Assembly: GCA_947561395.2 (NCBI GenBank)
Contig: OX387193.1
Span: 27,398,276-27,462,275, forward strand
Origin: Buxus sempervirens
Taxonomy: Eukaryota; Streptophyta; Magnoliopsida; Buxales; Buxaceae
Reading direction: 5' to 3'
Length of the DNA stretch: 64,000 nt
Shown in pieces: positions 43,649-55,293 of this stretch; position 1 is the first letter of the stretch; the number at the start of each line of letters is the position of its first letter. The notes under the pieces are model-generated. The model was not told where the DNA came from. It did not search any database and saw only the letters and a program-made list of their open reading frames with translations. Both the position numbers and the translations under genes were made by a program.

Positions 43649-46624
43649 TGTAAAACCCCGAATTTTCACCTAATAAATAAATAAATAATAAAGAAAAGAA
43701 AATATGAGTTAAGTGAAGATTTAGAGGGTAAGTAATTCAAATAAGTCATAAGTTGAAAATAAAGAAAGAATTTTAATGGAATTAGCCTAAAAGAATAAAA
43801 AGGGTATTTTGGTAATTTTCAGAAAATGGTAATTAATAATTAGATCATTAAATAAAACTAGAATTAGAAAATAGAAAGAAATAATTTATTTTGACAATTT
43901 AGAAATTAAAAGAAATTAATAAAAGCCTAAAAGTAGGAAAAAGGGTAATTAGGAGATTTCACGTATTAATTTGGAGAAAATAAGGTTTTAGGTGATGTTT
44001 AATGTTTAAGTAATTATTAGGCATGAAAATAGCTTGTAAAGAGTGTTTAGATAATAAGAGAATTGATTAGTATTGTTTTAGTAGAAAAATAGAAGGTGGA
44101 GAAAAGTAGGAATTAAATTAGAAGGTGTTAGACATTAATTAGACCATGGTTGGGTTAGCCCAAATTAAAGTAGCCAATTAGGGTTGTTTTAGGACTTATA
44201 AAGCCTAATATAAATAGGAGACTAAGGTTAGACAAGAGGAAATTTTCATGGGTTTATTTATTGAGAGAAAAGAGAGAGAGAGAGAAAGGAAGAAGGTGGC
44301 TAATGGAGGTGTCTGACCAGCCATCATCAAAACATGATCGGGGAAGATCCGTGCGGTGGATCGCCTTCAAATTTGGAGGTTTTGGTCTTCACTGATGGAA
44401 ATACATTGTGTACGGTGGAGATTTGAATTGGGAGAGTCTAACTTGGTGCGTTTGGGAGCAAAAGTAAGGTCCAGAATTAGAAGTTTCAATGGAAGAAAGA
44501 TTTAGCATATAAGGCAAGTAGTAACTCTTGGAAAACGTGAGGAATTGCATGATTTCGTTTTCTGTGATTTAATATTGATTGAACGGATTAGTCGGAACAT
44601 TATTTACATGGAATCAAATTGGTTATATGTTAGTGATTGGTATTCTTGAGGGATTTGTTGAATTAAAGAAGAAAACTTGGTTTAATCATGAAATTAATTA
44701 TAGGATGGTATTTAATTAAGAAAAATTAATCTAAAAGGCTTTAGGAATGTTTTAGAATGTTATTAGATTAATTTAGACCAAAGAAACATATGGCAAAGGC
44801 ATAAAAATCCGAACTTTAAAAATCTGGAAAATTCTGTTTAATTTTGCACGAGCGCCTAGGATCGCCTAGCCCTGTAGAGGTCGACGCTCTATGTAAATAT
44901 TGCAGATTTTGGGAATTTTGTAATAGGAATAATCATCCAATAAATTTTTGATTAGTTAAGCATATTAGCATCTTTATAAGGACCTAATTAAAGTATAAAA
45001 ATTATAAAATTAATTTGGAAATATTAAGCAATAAATTGAAGGTTATAATGAAAGGTTTGTCTATAAAAGGGGCAAAGGGTATGGATATTGCTAGAAATAA
45101 TACCACTGGTGCTTATAGCTTATAAACATCTTCTAAACTTTATTTTAGGTCTGTAGAATATGCTGGGGAAATAAAATACAGAAAATTTAAATAGAAACTA
45201 ACTTAGGTGTTAAGATAGGAAATTGGATTCTAATAAAAGGGATTAATTAAAGGAAACTTTAAGATTTGTTTTACTTTATTTGAGCTTTCAATATGAATGT
45301 TGGATTTTGGAATTGCATAAACTCTGGTTTCTATCGAATTTATGATGCATGAGCTTTATTCGAATATAATTAAGAAATTGCATATGTTATTCTGAAAAAG
45401 CCTTTAATGGAATTAGTAAGGATTGAATCATGGATTTCACATGGAATGGAATACTTGGGTATGGTTTGGTATGTGGTGTGAAGTTATTAGCTTTTCTTTT
45501 ACGGTTGAGTGGTACGGCTTCTGTGGTAGAGTTTGATATTAACTTTTACGGCAGAGATGGGTAATCCTCTGTGTAGAGATGTGTAATCCTTTACAGGTAA
45601 AAGTGTGTATGCCTCCTACATTAGCGTGTCCTCCCGTATGTGGTTTTATCGTGGTTTGTGTCAGTGGGCTTAGCTATATATGGATCCATAGTTTTTGCTG
45701 GTTAGCTAAGTGGTATTTAGTTTGGGTTGAGTTACTCCTATATGCGAGCGCGCTTCCCTTGTAAGTTAGTTTGCTTTGGGAAGGTCCTATGTCTGGAGGG
45801 ACACCCCAGTGCATCGCTGGTGATTCCCTGTACATGTGGATAAGCGGCCATTTCCATGTATTGATTCTGGTGCTGCATGCTGGTGGTATATGCCAACTCT
45901 GTTGAGTTCGTGCGCAATAAGTCGGTGACTACGACTCTTGTCTATAGTTGCGCTGCATGGGGCTTGAGTATCATCTAGTAGCACTGCCCCTAAGTTGCAC
46001 AGTGGTATAGCAGTTAGTTGAGTGTCCTCTCAAATACTTATCATCTTTGTGAGTCCTGCAATGGCACATGATTTTATCGCTTTTGTCAGTTTTACCTCAT
46101 TAACATCAAGTTATTGGTATTTATACATGTTCATCTGTTTTATCGCTTTATTTGGAATTGCCATGGATAACTTGGATTACTCGTCTTATCATTGGTTAAT
46201 CGAATACCTCATGACTATTTGCTTACATTGGACTGTTTCTAATTGCGTGCACCTGCTACTTGCTGAGATGTAAATCTCACTCCGTTTTCCCCTATTTTTC
46301 AGGTTACTTGGAGAAATCGCGAAGATGGGGTTTTAAATTGATGGGTAGAATTGTAATTGGTATTAAGGTCACATGTTGATTAAATAAACTTTATTGTAAA
46401 CTGAATAGATATTATTGAATAAAGAATTGTTTTTTTTATTGGCCACCATAACTCTGATATAATTCGTTAAAGTTTAAAATTATTGTGAATCTTGTTTTGT
46501 ATCTGACCCCAGCTTCGTGGTAACATCTCGAGTTTGGTTGTTGAATTAGACTTGGGTTGTTACAGTAGCGAACCGGGTTCGGGTTGAGTGCCGGTTTGCA
46601 CTGACCAGGGTTCGGGGCGTTACA
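43649..46624 (+). mobile_element. Solo LTR, TGTAAAACC...GGGGCGTTACA family
   Basis: 2,976 bp from TGTAAAACCCCGAATTTTC to GGTTCGGGGCGTTACA, flanked by AGTTA (43644-43648 and 46625-46629). TATAAATA is at 44209-44216. It is collinear with the minus-strand copy at 1-2304. The termini resemble those of plant chromovirus-type Ty3 LTRs, but no internal region exists here to confirm the lineage. Short open frames are not conserved between copies. Confidence 0.92.
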
Positions 46625-46700
46625 AGTTAAACCTGTCACCCACTTCAAGCAATCCTAACCCATCGTGTATCTCGACCTGGTCATTAGCTGTGTACCTCGA

Positions 46701-47241
46701 TGTAAAACCCCGAATTTTCCTTAAATAATAAAATAAATTAATAAATAATATTCTTGAGAGTTATAATTGATAGAAATATTTTATTAATGTAGGGAATGAT
46801 ATCATTAGTGAAGATCCAGAGTTGGACGCAAATCTGACCATCCGATCATGAGATATCGAGGTATGTATTCTAATTGGGCAGTGTGTATAGGAAATTTTGC
46901 ATGTGAGCTACGCGGGATCAAGAGATATAAATAATCAGCTTAATACCCTAATCGTATAATTCTTGTATTTTCGTTCGTATGCTTCAGCCGCAAGCGACAA
47001 ACCCAACCGTGAGCGACTGATTGAGGAGGAAGAGAAGAAGAAGAAGAAGGAAGGGTGTTGGCTTCGTTTTTCATCACCTAGGGAGTACTCGCAATCGTGA
47101 GTATCACTGTTTAGAGAAGAGAAGGAGAAGCAACCGTAGATAGAGGTAGGTGACATTGTTTTCGTTCGTTTTTGGTATTTACGTTCGTTTAATCGCAAAA
47201 GTATGTTTTTATATGATATATTGATGTATTTAGTTTGATAT
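46701..47241 (+). mobile_element. LTR, TGTAAAACC family, 5' part, cut by RT2
   Basis: Begins TGTAAAACCCCGAATTTTCC at 46701 and is interrupted by RT2 at 47242. A TATA-like GAGATATAAATAATC lies near 46925. The remainder would lie beyond RT2, outside the window. GATAT (47237-47241) should be one copy of the RT2 target duplication. Confidence 0.65.
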
Positions 47242-49052
47242 TGTAGACACCCCAAATTGCACTACAAAATGAGAAAATAATTGAAAACATGTAATTGGGG
47301 CTTAAAATAGGTCAAAAATGCATAAAATCTGATCAAGCATGCATTGCCCGTATTGAATCTGCGGGCTGGTCGCGCCCAAAATTGTTATACAGGCATGCCA
47401 CTCCCGTATTGAAAATACGGGCACCATTTGCCTGCAATATATATACGGGCGCGATGTTTTTGTGCGAATTTTATCCTTTCTCGATTTCTGAGCCTTATCT
47501 TCAGTCTAATATCTCTTTCAATGAGTGAATTATCTCTTTTATTCGTTCGAAATATCTTTGTTGGCCATGGATGGGCATTATCCTTATTTTTAACACAATC
47601 TAGTGGGATCCTGGTATATCCCTCTGGACCAGCCATACCCCTGGGTTTGCTTATAAATAGAGGTGAGATCCTTAAGCAAAAGGCCACGAAAATTTGAAGT
47701 CTAAGGAGCTCCAAGTGAAGAGAGGAATCCCTGCTGCTCTGCTTGCTCAATCCAGGTAAGTCCCTTTTTCCTTTTATTTTATGTCTTCAATTCTAGAAGT
47801 AATAGTATCTTCTCCATTGCTGTAGAATAAGGCCTCCTTTTGTCTTGTATTACTAAACTTGTCTCTAAGTACCTCAAGAGTCTCTCTAGCTGTAAAACGT
47901 GAAGAGAGAGCTAGGGGAAAGGGGAACAGGTGGATCCCTAGAATAGAACCCCGTATCTGTTTTTCTCTTTTTTTCTAGAATAAGGCCTTTGATTGTGTTT
48001 GTATCACCAAACCTATCTCCAAGTACCTCAAGAATCGTCTCTAGCCTTAAAACGTGAAGAGAGAGCTAGGGGAGAAGAGAACAGGTGGATTCGTAGGGTA
48101 GACCCCTCATGTGCTCTAATCTGTGAGATATTGCTGCTTTGAATATCCTGTTCATGTTTTAATGGTTTTTATGTTGAATCTGAATGAATCATATGAATCC
48201 ATGATGTTTATAGCATGAAATCCTCTTTTTCTCCTAAAATTGAGATTTTTACCACTTTTGCACCTACAGCACTGTTTTCGTGATTTTTGTGATATTAGGC
48301 TAAGATCATAGATCTATCATGATCAATATAATAGATCTGGATATTCAGAAGCCTTAAAGTAACTTCTAGGGTTTCATGATATGGTTTTTGAATTTTTTTT
48401 CACTTTTGAGAGAAGACCCTACGGTCTAAGTTCTCCCCTTTTGATGTTCTTCATCAACGTAGGTATTTTTTGGTTTTGATTTCTTGATTTAATGTGAAAT
48501 TTGGGCTATACCTGTATCCTGGACTGTTCAAGTTCAATTCTGCAATATTTTAAAAAAATAATATTTTTCCAGATTTCTAGAATTTAACTTGAAGCCAAAT
48601 TTTTTAAGTTTTCACTTTATTTTGGTTTTATTTGATTTTATCTCAATTTTGTTTTAATCATGAAACCCTAGGAATGGTATGATCATATTTGAAAGTTTTG
48701 AATCAATCAGGCTATTCGTATGAAAAAACCATACACTTTTGTCTTTTTTGTGATTTTTCATGATTTTTGTAGCAAGCCTTTTTTTCTTTGAAAAACATGA
48801 ACAATGCCTGGCAACCACCTTGTGTGGATGAATAGGGGTGCCTAACACCTTCCCCTGTTCATAACCTAATCCCCTTACCTATCTCTGGTTGTTTTTTTAG
48901 AGGGTGATTTTTACCCTAAATTTGCCTTTTGTGCTTATTTGATATTTTGGTGTCCATTCACACTTAAACAGAATGGTGGCGAATCTGTGTTTTTTTACCA
49001 ATCCCGTGTGATGATCAGGAAGTCATTGAATTGATTTTTCCCATGTCTCATA
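47242..49052 (+). repeat. RT2 5' LTR
   Basis: TGTAGACACCCC to CCATGTCTCATA, 1,811 bp. The same family is present as the solo LTR at 56983. TATAAATA is at 47652-47659. The U5 block GGGGTGCCTAACACCTTCCC (about 48834) is shared with RT1. The decoy primer sequence reads TGGCGAATCT here (about 48976) and TGGCGACTCT in the solo copy. Confidence 0.92.
47346..47450 (+). promoter_or_regulatory. RT2 LTR dyad array (28-bp period)
   Basis: Left arms GCCCGT 47346, GCCCAA 47374, TCCCGT 47402 and GCCTGC 47430, exactly 28 bp apart, each with a 9-nt spacer. Right arms are GCGGGC, ACAGGC, ACGGGC and ACGGGC. Confidence 0.85.
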
Positions 49053-49075
49053 ACTGGCGACTCTGCTGGAGACTT
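49053..49075 (+). other. RT2 primer binding site
   Basis: TGGCGACTCTGCTGGAGAC starts at 49055, two bases after the LTR, as in RT1, with one difference. Confidence 0.8.
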
Positions 49076-50323
49076 GTGGATTTGAGCCTTTTGGTGTTTT
49101 ACTTCATGTTTTTTTGATATTTTTGGATTTGCTTGCTATTTTGTGTTTTTAGCATGTCTTTGTGTTGTTTGCTATTTTGTGTTCTTAAGCATGCTTGGTA
49201 TGTTTTAAACCTGATTTATTGCTTAAGAGTTCATGGGGGTAGAAACATGTTTAATTTTGATTTATAGGATTGTTTCTAGAAACATGCGTAGCGGAGGTTC
49301 GTTTTGCTAAACCATGATGATTTCTTGCTGTATTTTTATAATAGCATGTTTTAATTTTCAGCATGATCTCCATGATGTGTTTTTGGGTTGTATAACATGA
49401 TCATATGTTTGCATGATTGGGTGATTCTTGTGAGCATGTTTAAGTGCTATAGGGATTGTTTTGTATATTTGTTTACTTTAAATATGCTTTTCTATTATGC
49501 CTTGGTTTGTTTATGCATGGCTACGAAAAGATTGGCAAGGATTTGGGACGTTGTGAATGCACCCAATTTTTACAATGCACTGTGCACATTTTATTTTTTT
49601 ACACAGCCTACCCATAACCTATAGGAAGTTGAACCCGAATGTGTGTAGCTTGGCGCAACAAGGTCAATACTTCGGAAAGCGAAAGTGAAAACATTCACCT
49701 TAGAACTTTGGGCTAATGATGTGATGATAACGTAGATCTGTGATTCGATCCTGGTCATCACTAAGCTTGAGTTCTAAGTTGCCATTAAGCCAAAACCCAA
49801 AACCCCTATGCTTGAAGGTGGAGTTACACGTTTTTGGCTAAAGTACACAATTACGTGGGGATATGGGTTTGTAATTGAGGGAAGGCCGTTTACATGGTTC
49901 ACAAGCCAAGGCATAATGCGGATGCCATATTGAAGGTAAACAAGGTAACAAGGTAACCCTAACTTTTGCATTATTTTCATGTCATAGGGGTGCCATGGTG
50001 TCCATTGGTTTGGGATAAAATTGGTCCCAAATAGGCATGTATCCTAAAATTGGTGTAGCCCATAGGAAGAGTTCTTAACTCTGTTCAGAATCAATCCTAC
50101 CCAATGTTCATACAAGAGGCAACCAAAGGGTACCATACCCCTGAATATGGTGTCAATTTGGAGGGAACATGTGCCCTCCTAAACATGTGTTTTTGCAAAT
50201 AGGTCAAAGTCCACTTTGGGACAGTTTAGAAGCCTTGCAATGGGTGAACCATATGTTTGGATGAGCAATCAAAGTGATCAAATCATGTAAAAACTGAAAA
50301 AAAAAACAGAAAAGAGCTCCATA

Positions 50324-50428
50324 AACCGCATTTATTACATGGGCTGGGCTCGTCTGTGTTGACTATACGGTCACGGCTCACTCGCAATTTAAATGCGGGC
50401 AAGGCCGGACCGTACTGTATATGCTGTT
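50324..50428 (+). promoter_or_regulatory. RT2 leader dyad array
   Basis: Positions 50324, 50352, 50380 and 50408 hold dyads with 9-nt spacers exactly 28 bp apart, some with degenerate arms (AACCGC, GTCTGT...ACGGTC, ACTCGC...GCGGGC, GACCGT). Confidence 0.7.
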
Positions 50429-50570
50429 TTCGTGGAAAATTCAATTTTAAACAGTTTTTCTCACTAAATCATGTTCCTTTAACCTTTAAATGATGATAAA
50501 GGGAGATGAGTTTGAATAAAATGTTTCAAAAAAAATTTTAATAAAAATGTGAAACAAAAAAAATCTTTTG

Positions 50571-51388
50571 GGCCTTTGAAAGCCTTTGAATTTCAGACTT
50601 TTTCTCAAAAATCCTTGGGCCCTGAAAGCCTTTGAATTTCAGACTTTTTCTCAAAAATCTTTGGGCCTCTGAAAGCCTTTGAATTTCAGACTTTATCCTT
50701 TGAGCCTCTGAAAGCCTTTGAATTTCAGATCTTTGGGCCTCTGAAAGCCTTTGAATTTCAGACTTTACCTTTGGGCCTCTGAAAGCCTTTGAATTTCAGA
50801 TCGTTTTCCTTGGGCCTCTGAAAGCCTTTGAATTTCAGACTTTTTCTCAAAAATCTTTGGGCCTCTGAAAGCCTTTGAATTTCAGACTTTACCTTTGGGC
50901 CTCTGAAAGCCTTTGAATTTCAGATCTTTGAGCCTTTGAATTTCAAAAAATCCTTGGGCCTCTAAAAGCCTTTGAATTTCAGACCTTTTTCAAAAATATC
51001 CTTGGGCCTCTGAAAGCCTTTGAATTTCAGACTTTTTTCTCAAAAACCTTTGGGCCTCTGAAAGTCTTTGAATTTCAGATTTTTGGGCCTCTGAAAGCCT
51101 TTGAATTTCAGACTTTACCTTTGGGCCTCTGAAAGCCTTTGAATTTCAGATCTTTTTCTTTAGGCCTCTGAAAGCCTTTGAATTTCAGACCTTTCTCAAA
51201 AATCTCTGGGCCTCTGAAAGCTTTTGAATTTCAGACTTTTTTCAAGAATACCCCTGGGCCTCTGAAAGCCTTTGAATTTCAGAACTTTTGCAAAAATATC
51301 TCTGGGCCTCTGAAAGCCTTTGAATTTCAGACCTTTTTCAAAAATACCCCTGGGCTTCTGAAAGCCTTTGAATTTCAGATCCTTTTCT
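50571..51388 (+). repeat. RT2 leader tandem array
   Basis: About 20 copies of a core GGGCCTCTGAAAGCCTTTGA continuing ATTTCAGA, with variable 4-20-bp spacers (for example TCTTTTTCTCAAAAATCTTT). Each core holds a perfect dyad CTGAAA-N9-TTTCAG. The sequence is unrelated to the RT1 71-bp array at the same place, but both are followed by GGAAGCCCTAGAATATTCCA. Confidence 0.9.
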
Positions 51389-51614
51389 CTTTTTTGTGGG
51401 ACCTGTTGGAAGCCCTAGAATATTCCAACAATTCTAAAAAAAAAGAGAAGCAAATAAAGAAACAAATCCAAACTCGTGTTCACCTAACTTGCACATAGGC
51501 CTTCATAAGTATGTGAATGAGATCAAATTGGTACTGATATTTTTCTTTATTTTTCACCAGGTACCAAGTACACTTGCAACCATAGCTCCTGTAACCAAAT
51601 CAAGAGCTCGCGCT

Positions 51615-53812
51615 ATGAATCCCATTGAGAATGAAGCGATGCTCCTCACCCAGATGTAGCCCTGCTTCAAGAGCAGGTGGCAGGACTAGCCCGAATGCTA
51701 GAGAACATACTATCGGTGCAGGCCCAACAAGTGCAAACCCAGAACCAAGCATCCACTTCCAACCCAGCACCTCCACCCCAAATCAATATTCCATCTCCGG
51801 TTCAACCTATTCCTGAACCCATTTATGAACCCACCCCTGAACCTATACTGATCAGGGATGAGACAGTGGAATCGGAAAAAGCAAAGGAAAAGGAAAAAAT
51901 GAGGGAAGAAATGGAAAAGAAATTCATGCACAGACTGGAGATGATCCAAGATGAACTGAGAGAGGTTAAAGGGGTGAACAACTTTGGGGGCACCAATTTT
52001 GAAGACTTGTGCCTATACCCCAACGTGAACCTACCGGCCAAGTTCAAGTGCCCAGACCTGGACAAATATGATGGCACTGGCTGCCCCATGAGTCATCTGA
52101 AGTTATACTGCGGTGCCCTATGCCAGTTCGGGCAGGATGAAAGCATACTGATTCAACTCTTTCAAAGGAGCTTGACTGGAACGGCTTTGAGGTGGTTTGC
52201 CACCTTGGACCATGGAAAGATCAAGAGATGGAAGGACCTAGCAGATGCCTTCCTAGCTCAATACATGTTCAATTCAGAGATCGTGCCAGATAGGTACGAC
52301 GTAATGAGAATGAGTAAGGGAATGGACAAATCTGTAAGGCAGTATGCCAAAAGATGGAGGGAGACTGCCTCTCAGGTCAGGCCACCCATGCTAGAGTAGG
52401 AGATGATTTCCACTTTCATCAGTACATTGGGTCAACCATTCTACAACCACCTGGTGGGTCAGACCACCACTAATTTTGCTGCCTTGGTACAAGTCGCTGA
52501 CCAAATCGAGAACGGGATTAGGTCAGGTAAAATAATTGACCACTCTGCTATGGTCAGTCAACAGGACCCCAATCTGAAGAAAGGAAGTGGGTTGAAAAAA
52601 AATGGGAACAAGAAAGAGGGGGAGGTGAACATGGTGCAGCCACCATCAGGCCCTAACAAGCCCATACAAATCAATATACCCACTCCTTTTCCTACTCCAT
52701 CTGCTCCATCTACCCAGGCCCTTATGAGGGTTAATGTTCCAGCAGCACCCTCAGACCAAAAGAGGGCTTTTACTAAGGAAGAAAGGGATGCCTATTTTGC
52801 AGCAAGGAGAAATAGGGTTTTCACCCCTATTCCAATGTCTCCGTCTCAATTGCTACCTACTTTATTGCAAGCAGGGTATATTACCTTAAGAGAACCAAAT
52901 CCGAATGCATCTAAGGAGAGAAATTTTGATCCCTCCACCACTTGTGATTTCCACATGGGTGCACTTGGACACCCTATTGACAAGTGTTGGCCGTTGAAAC
53001 ACTCCATTCAGGATTTGCTTGACCAGAATACCCTGTCTTTCAATACAGGGGCTCCCAATCCTCCCAAAACAGATATTGGACAAAACCCTTTGCCTTAGCA
53101 TCATGGGGCAGGTCCATCTAATGTTATAGGGGTCATCTCCTCTGATAAAATAACCTTTGACCCATCTCAGTTAATTGCTCCTATAGGGACAACAGTCAAA
53201 GTGTATTTTGACAGAAGAAATGATGACAAAGAAATAAATGTAATTTCAAGAAAGAATGAGAGTGTTGCTGAGAACATTAGCTCTGCTTTGGACCGGGCCT
53301 CCTCTCTTATGGCCCAACTGAATATTGCAAAACCACCTTTGGTAATCAATTGCAATCCATCCACCTTTGTTTCACCCATTCAGTCCAAACCACCACTGGT
53401 CATAAATTGTGACTATCTCAATGCATCAGTCACTTCTGCAACCCCTCAACCAAAACAGTGTCCACCATTGGTTGTAGATGTTCCTCCTACTCATACTTCC
53501 GCATCTAGGACCAAGCTTTCTCCCCTTGTGATAAATGTCCCAAAGCCTTCTTACTCTGAATCAGCTGTACCATGGAACTACAGTGAAGGCTACACCACCA
53601 CATTTCCTGCAGTTGAGGGAGAAAGCAAGAAAGAAGTAAACCTCATGATGAGGTCGGGAAAATGCACAGGTGAAGGAGAGAAACAGAAAGAAAATGGGAA
53701 GGAAGAAGCCGAGAAAGAGAAAAACAAGGGAAAGGCTAAGGTAGGGGAAGATGCCCCCCAGGTAATTGACAGTGAGGCTGCTGACCTCATTAAAATCATA
53801 AAAAAAGAGTAA
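51615..53812 (+). pseudogene. gag: RT2 Gag (broken)
   Basis: Aligns with RT1 Gag throughout. The ATG at 51615 reads 14 codons to a stop. After a frameshift near 51657 homology runs in one frame with nonsense codons at 52397-52399 (GAG in RT1) and 53096-53098 (TAC in RT1), then a frameshift near 53805 in an A run. The capsid core (LKLYCGALCQFGQDES; LTGTALRWFATLDHGKIKRW) and the zinc-knuckle-like CDFHMGALGHPIDKC are recognisable. The site of the RT1 single-base deletion is intact here (GCCTTGGTAC, about 52486), which shows which copy is mutated. Confidence 0.9.
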
Positions 53813-53831
53813 GTTCAATGTTGTCGAGCAG

Positions 53832-55243
53832 TTGAACAAGGTCCCTGCTCAGATCTCAATTCTGGGATTATTGTTGAATTCTGAAAAACATAGGGACTCT
53901 TTGTTAAGGGTACTTCAGGGGGCACATGTGCCTAAGAATATTGAACCAGACCAACTAGGCAAGATGGTTGGGCAGATTTTATCCCACAATGTCATAACTT
54001 TTTCTGAAACCGAGATCAGCCCAACAGGGTACCATCATGTTGATCATTTGCACATAGCTGTGCTCAGTAAGGGTTGCATGATAGCCTGGATTTTAATTGA
54101 TAATGGGTCAGCTCTGAATGTCTGCCCGTTAATTACATTTGTTAAGCTCGGTCTGGAGCAAAATAAAATCAAACAAAATGGAAGAATCATAAGAGCCTTT
54201 GATAGCTCTAAAACACACTCCCTAGGGGAGGTTGAACTGCCGGTCACTATTGGACCGTATATTTTTAACATCACATTTGAAGTGATGGATATACCTGCAG
54301 CCATCAACATACTCCTAGGAAGGCCGTGGATTCATACAACTAGGGCTATACCATCTACCCTCTACCAAAGAGTCAAATATATTAGAGGGCAAAAGGTGAT
54401 TACGGTCCTAGCCGAAAATTTGGTTCCTCCCATGTGGTCCCCTGATGTACCCTATATAAACATGGAAATGACTGCTGACAAGATGACATTTCACTCTTTC
54501 CAGTTAGAAACTGTCAATTTTATACCTGGGGGTATCAGGAAAAAGAAGAAAAGTTGACTTGTGCTGAGAAGATGGTCAAGAAAGTACTGAGAAAGTACAA
54601 TTTCCACTCGAGAAAAGGTCTAAGGATTAACCTGCAAGGAAGGATAGAACCGGTAAAGGTTAAGAAGATGGTCTATGGAGCAGGATTGGAGTCCAAGCCA
54701 AGGAATTGGAAACGACAGAGGCAGATGGAAGACATGAAATTCCCTCACATCAGGGAAACTTTTCCTAAACTTTCTCATATGATTCAACTGTCTCCACCCC
54801 AGGATCAGTCCAAACCCCCATATTATAACATCAACCCATTCCAGAAACCCAAGTCCCCAACCTTGCAACCATATGTTCTACCTTCACCCCCACAAGCATT
54901 GAGTAAGCCTGGGCCACGGGCAGAACAGGAGCATGATTTTTCTAAGGATGTTGGAGCCTTTTTTGCCATGACTGAAGGCAACCAAGAAAAAGGAGCAGAT
55001 GAGCTATCTTTCATTGATTGGGCTGCAGTAGAAGTTCCATCTGGGACAAGCCCTACAGCAGAAGCAGGCGATGCAACTCACCCAATACTAGTGATTTCGG
55101 ATGCGGACCCTGAGCTTGAGGAGCAGGCTTGTACCCCTGCCCCAGATTCTTTTATCTTGAACAATTGGGAGGAAACTCCCCTTACTTTTGAAGCCGCATT
55201 TGTTTGGCAAACAAACATGGATTCCAAAAAAAAACTTCATTAG
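53832..55243 (+). pseudogene. pro: RT2 protease and G-patch-like region (frameshifted)
   Basis: Protease with LIDNGSALNVCPL and ILLGRPWIH in the frame from 53832. A frameshift occurs near 54555 in an AAGAAGAAAAG run. The G-patch-like part (about 54600-54690) has SRKGLRINLQG, in which the second conserved Gly is Arg. It ends at TAG 55241-55243 directly after the A9 run, as in RT1. Confidence 0.85.
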
Positions 55244-55293
55244 TGGAATGCCCTTTTCCTGAAGGTTTTAATGAGTCTTCGTCTTCAGGAAAA
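55226..55293 (+). promoter_or_regulatory. RT2 copy of the frameshift signal
   Basis: A9 at 55226-55234, stop at 55241-55243, and a perfect 11-bp stem TTTTCCTGAAG (55254-55264) with CTTCAGGAAAA (55283-55293) around an 18-nt loop. Confidence 0.65.

Larger units (their letters stand above)
49076..51614 (+). other. RT2 leader region
   Basis: No gene. 49510-49960 is the block conserved with RT1 8740-9250. A dyad array (50324-50428) and a tandem array (50571-51388) follow. Just before gag, TTTTTCACCAG (to 51561) is a plausible splice acceptor. Confidence 0.7.
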
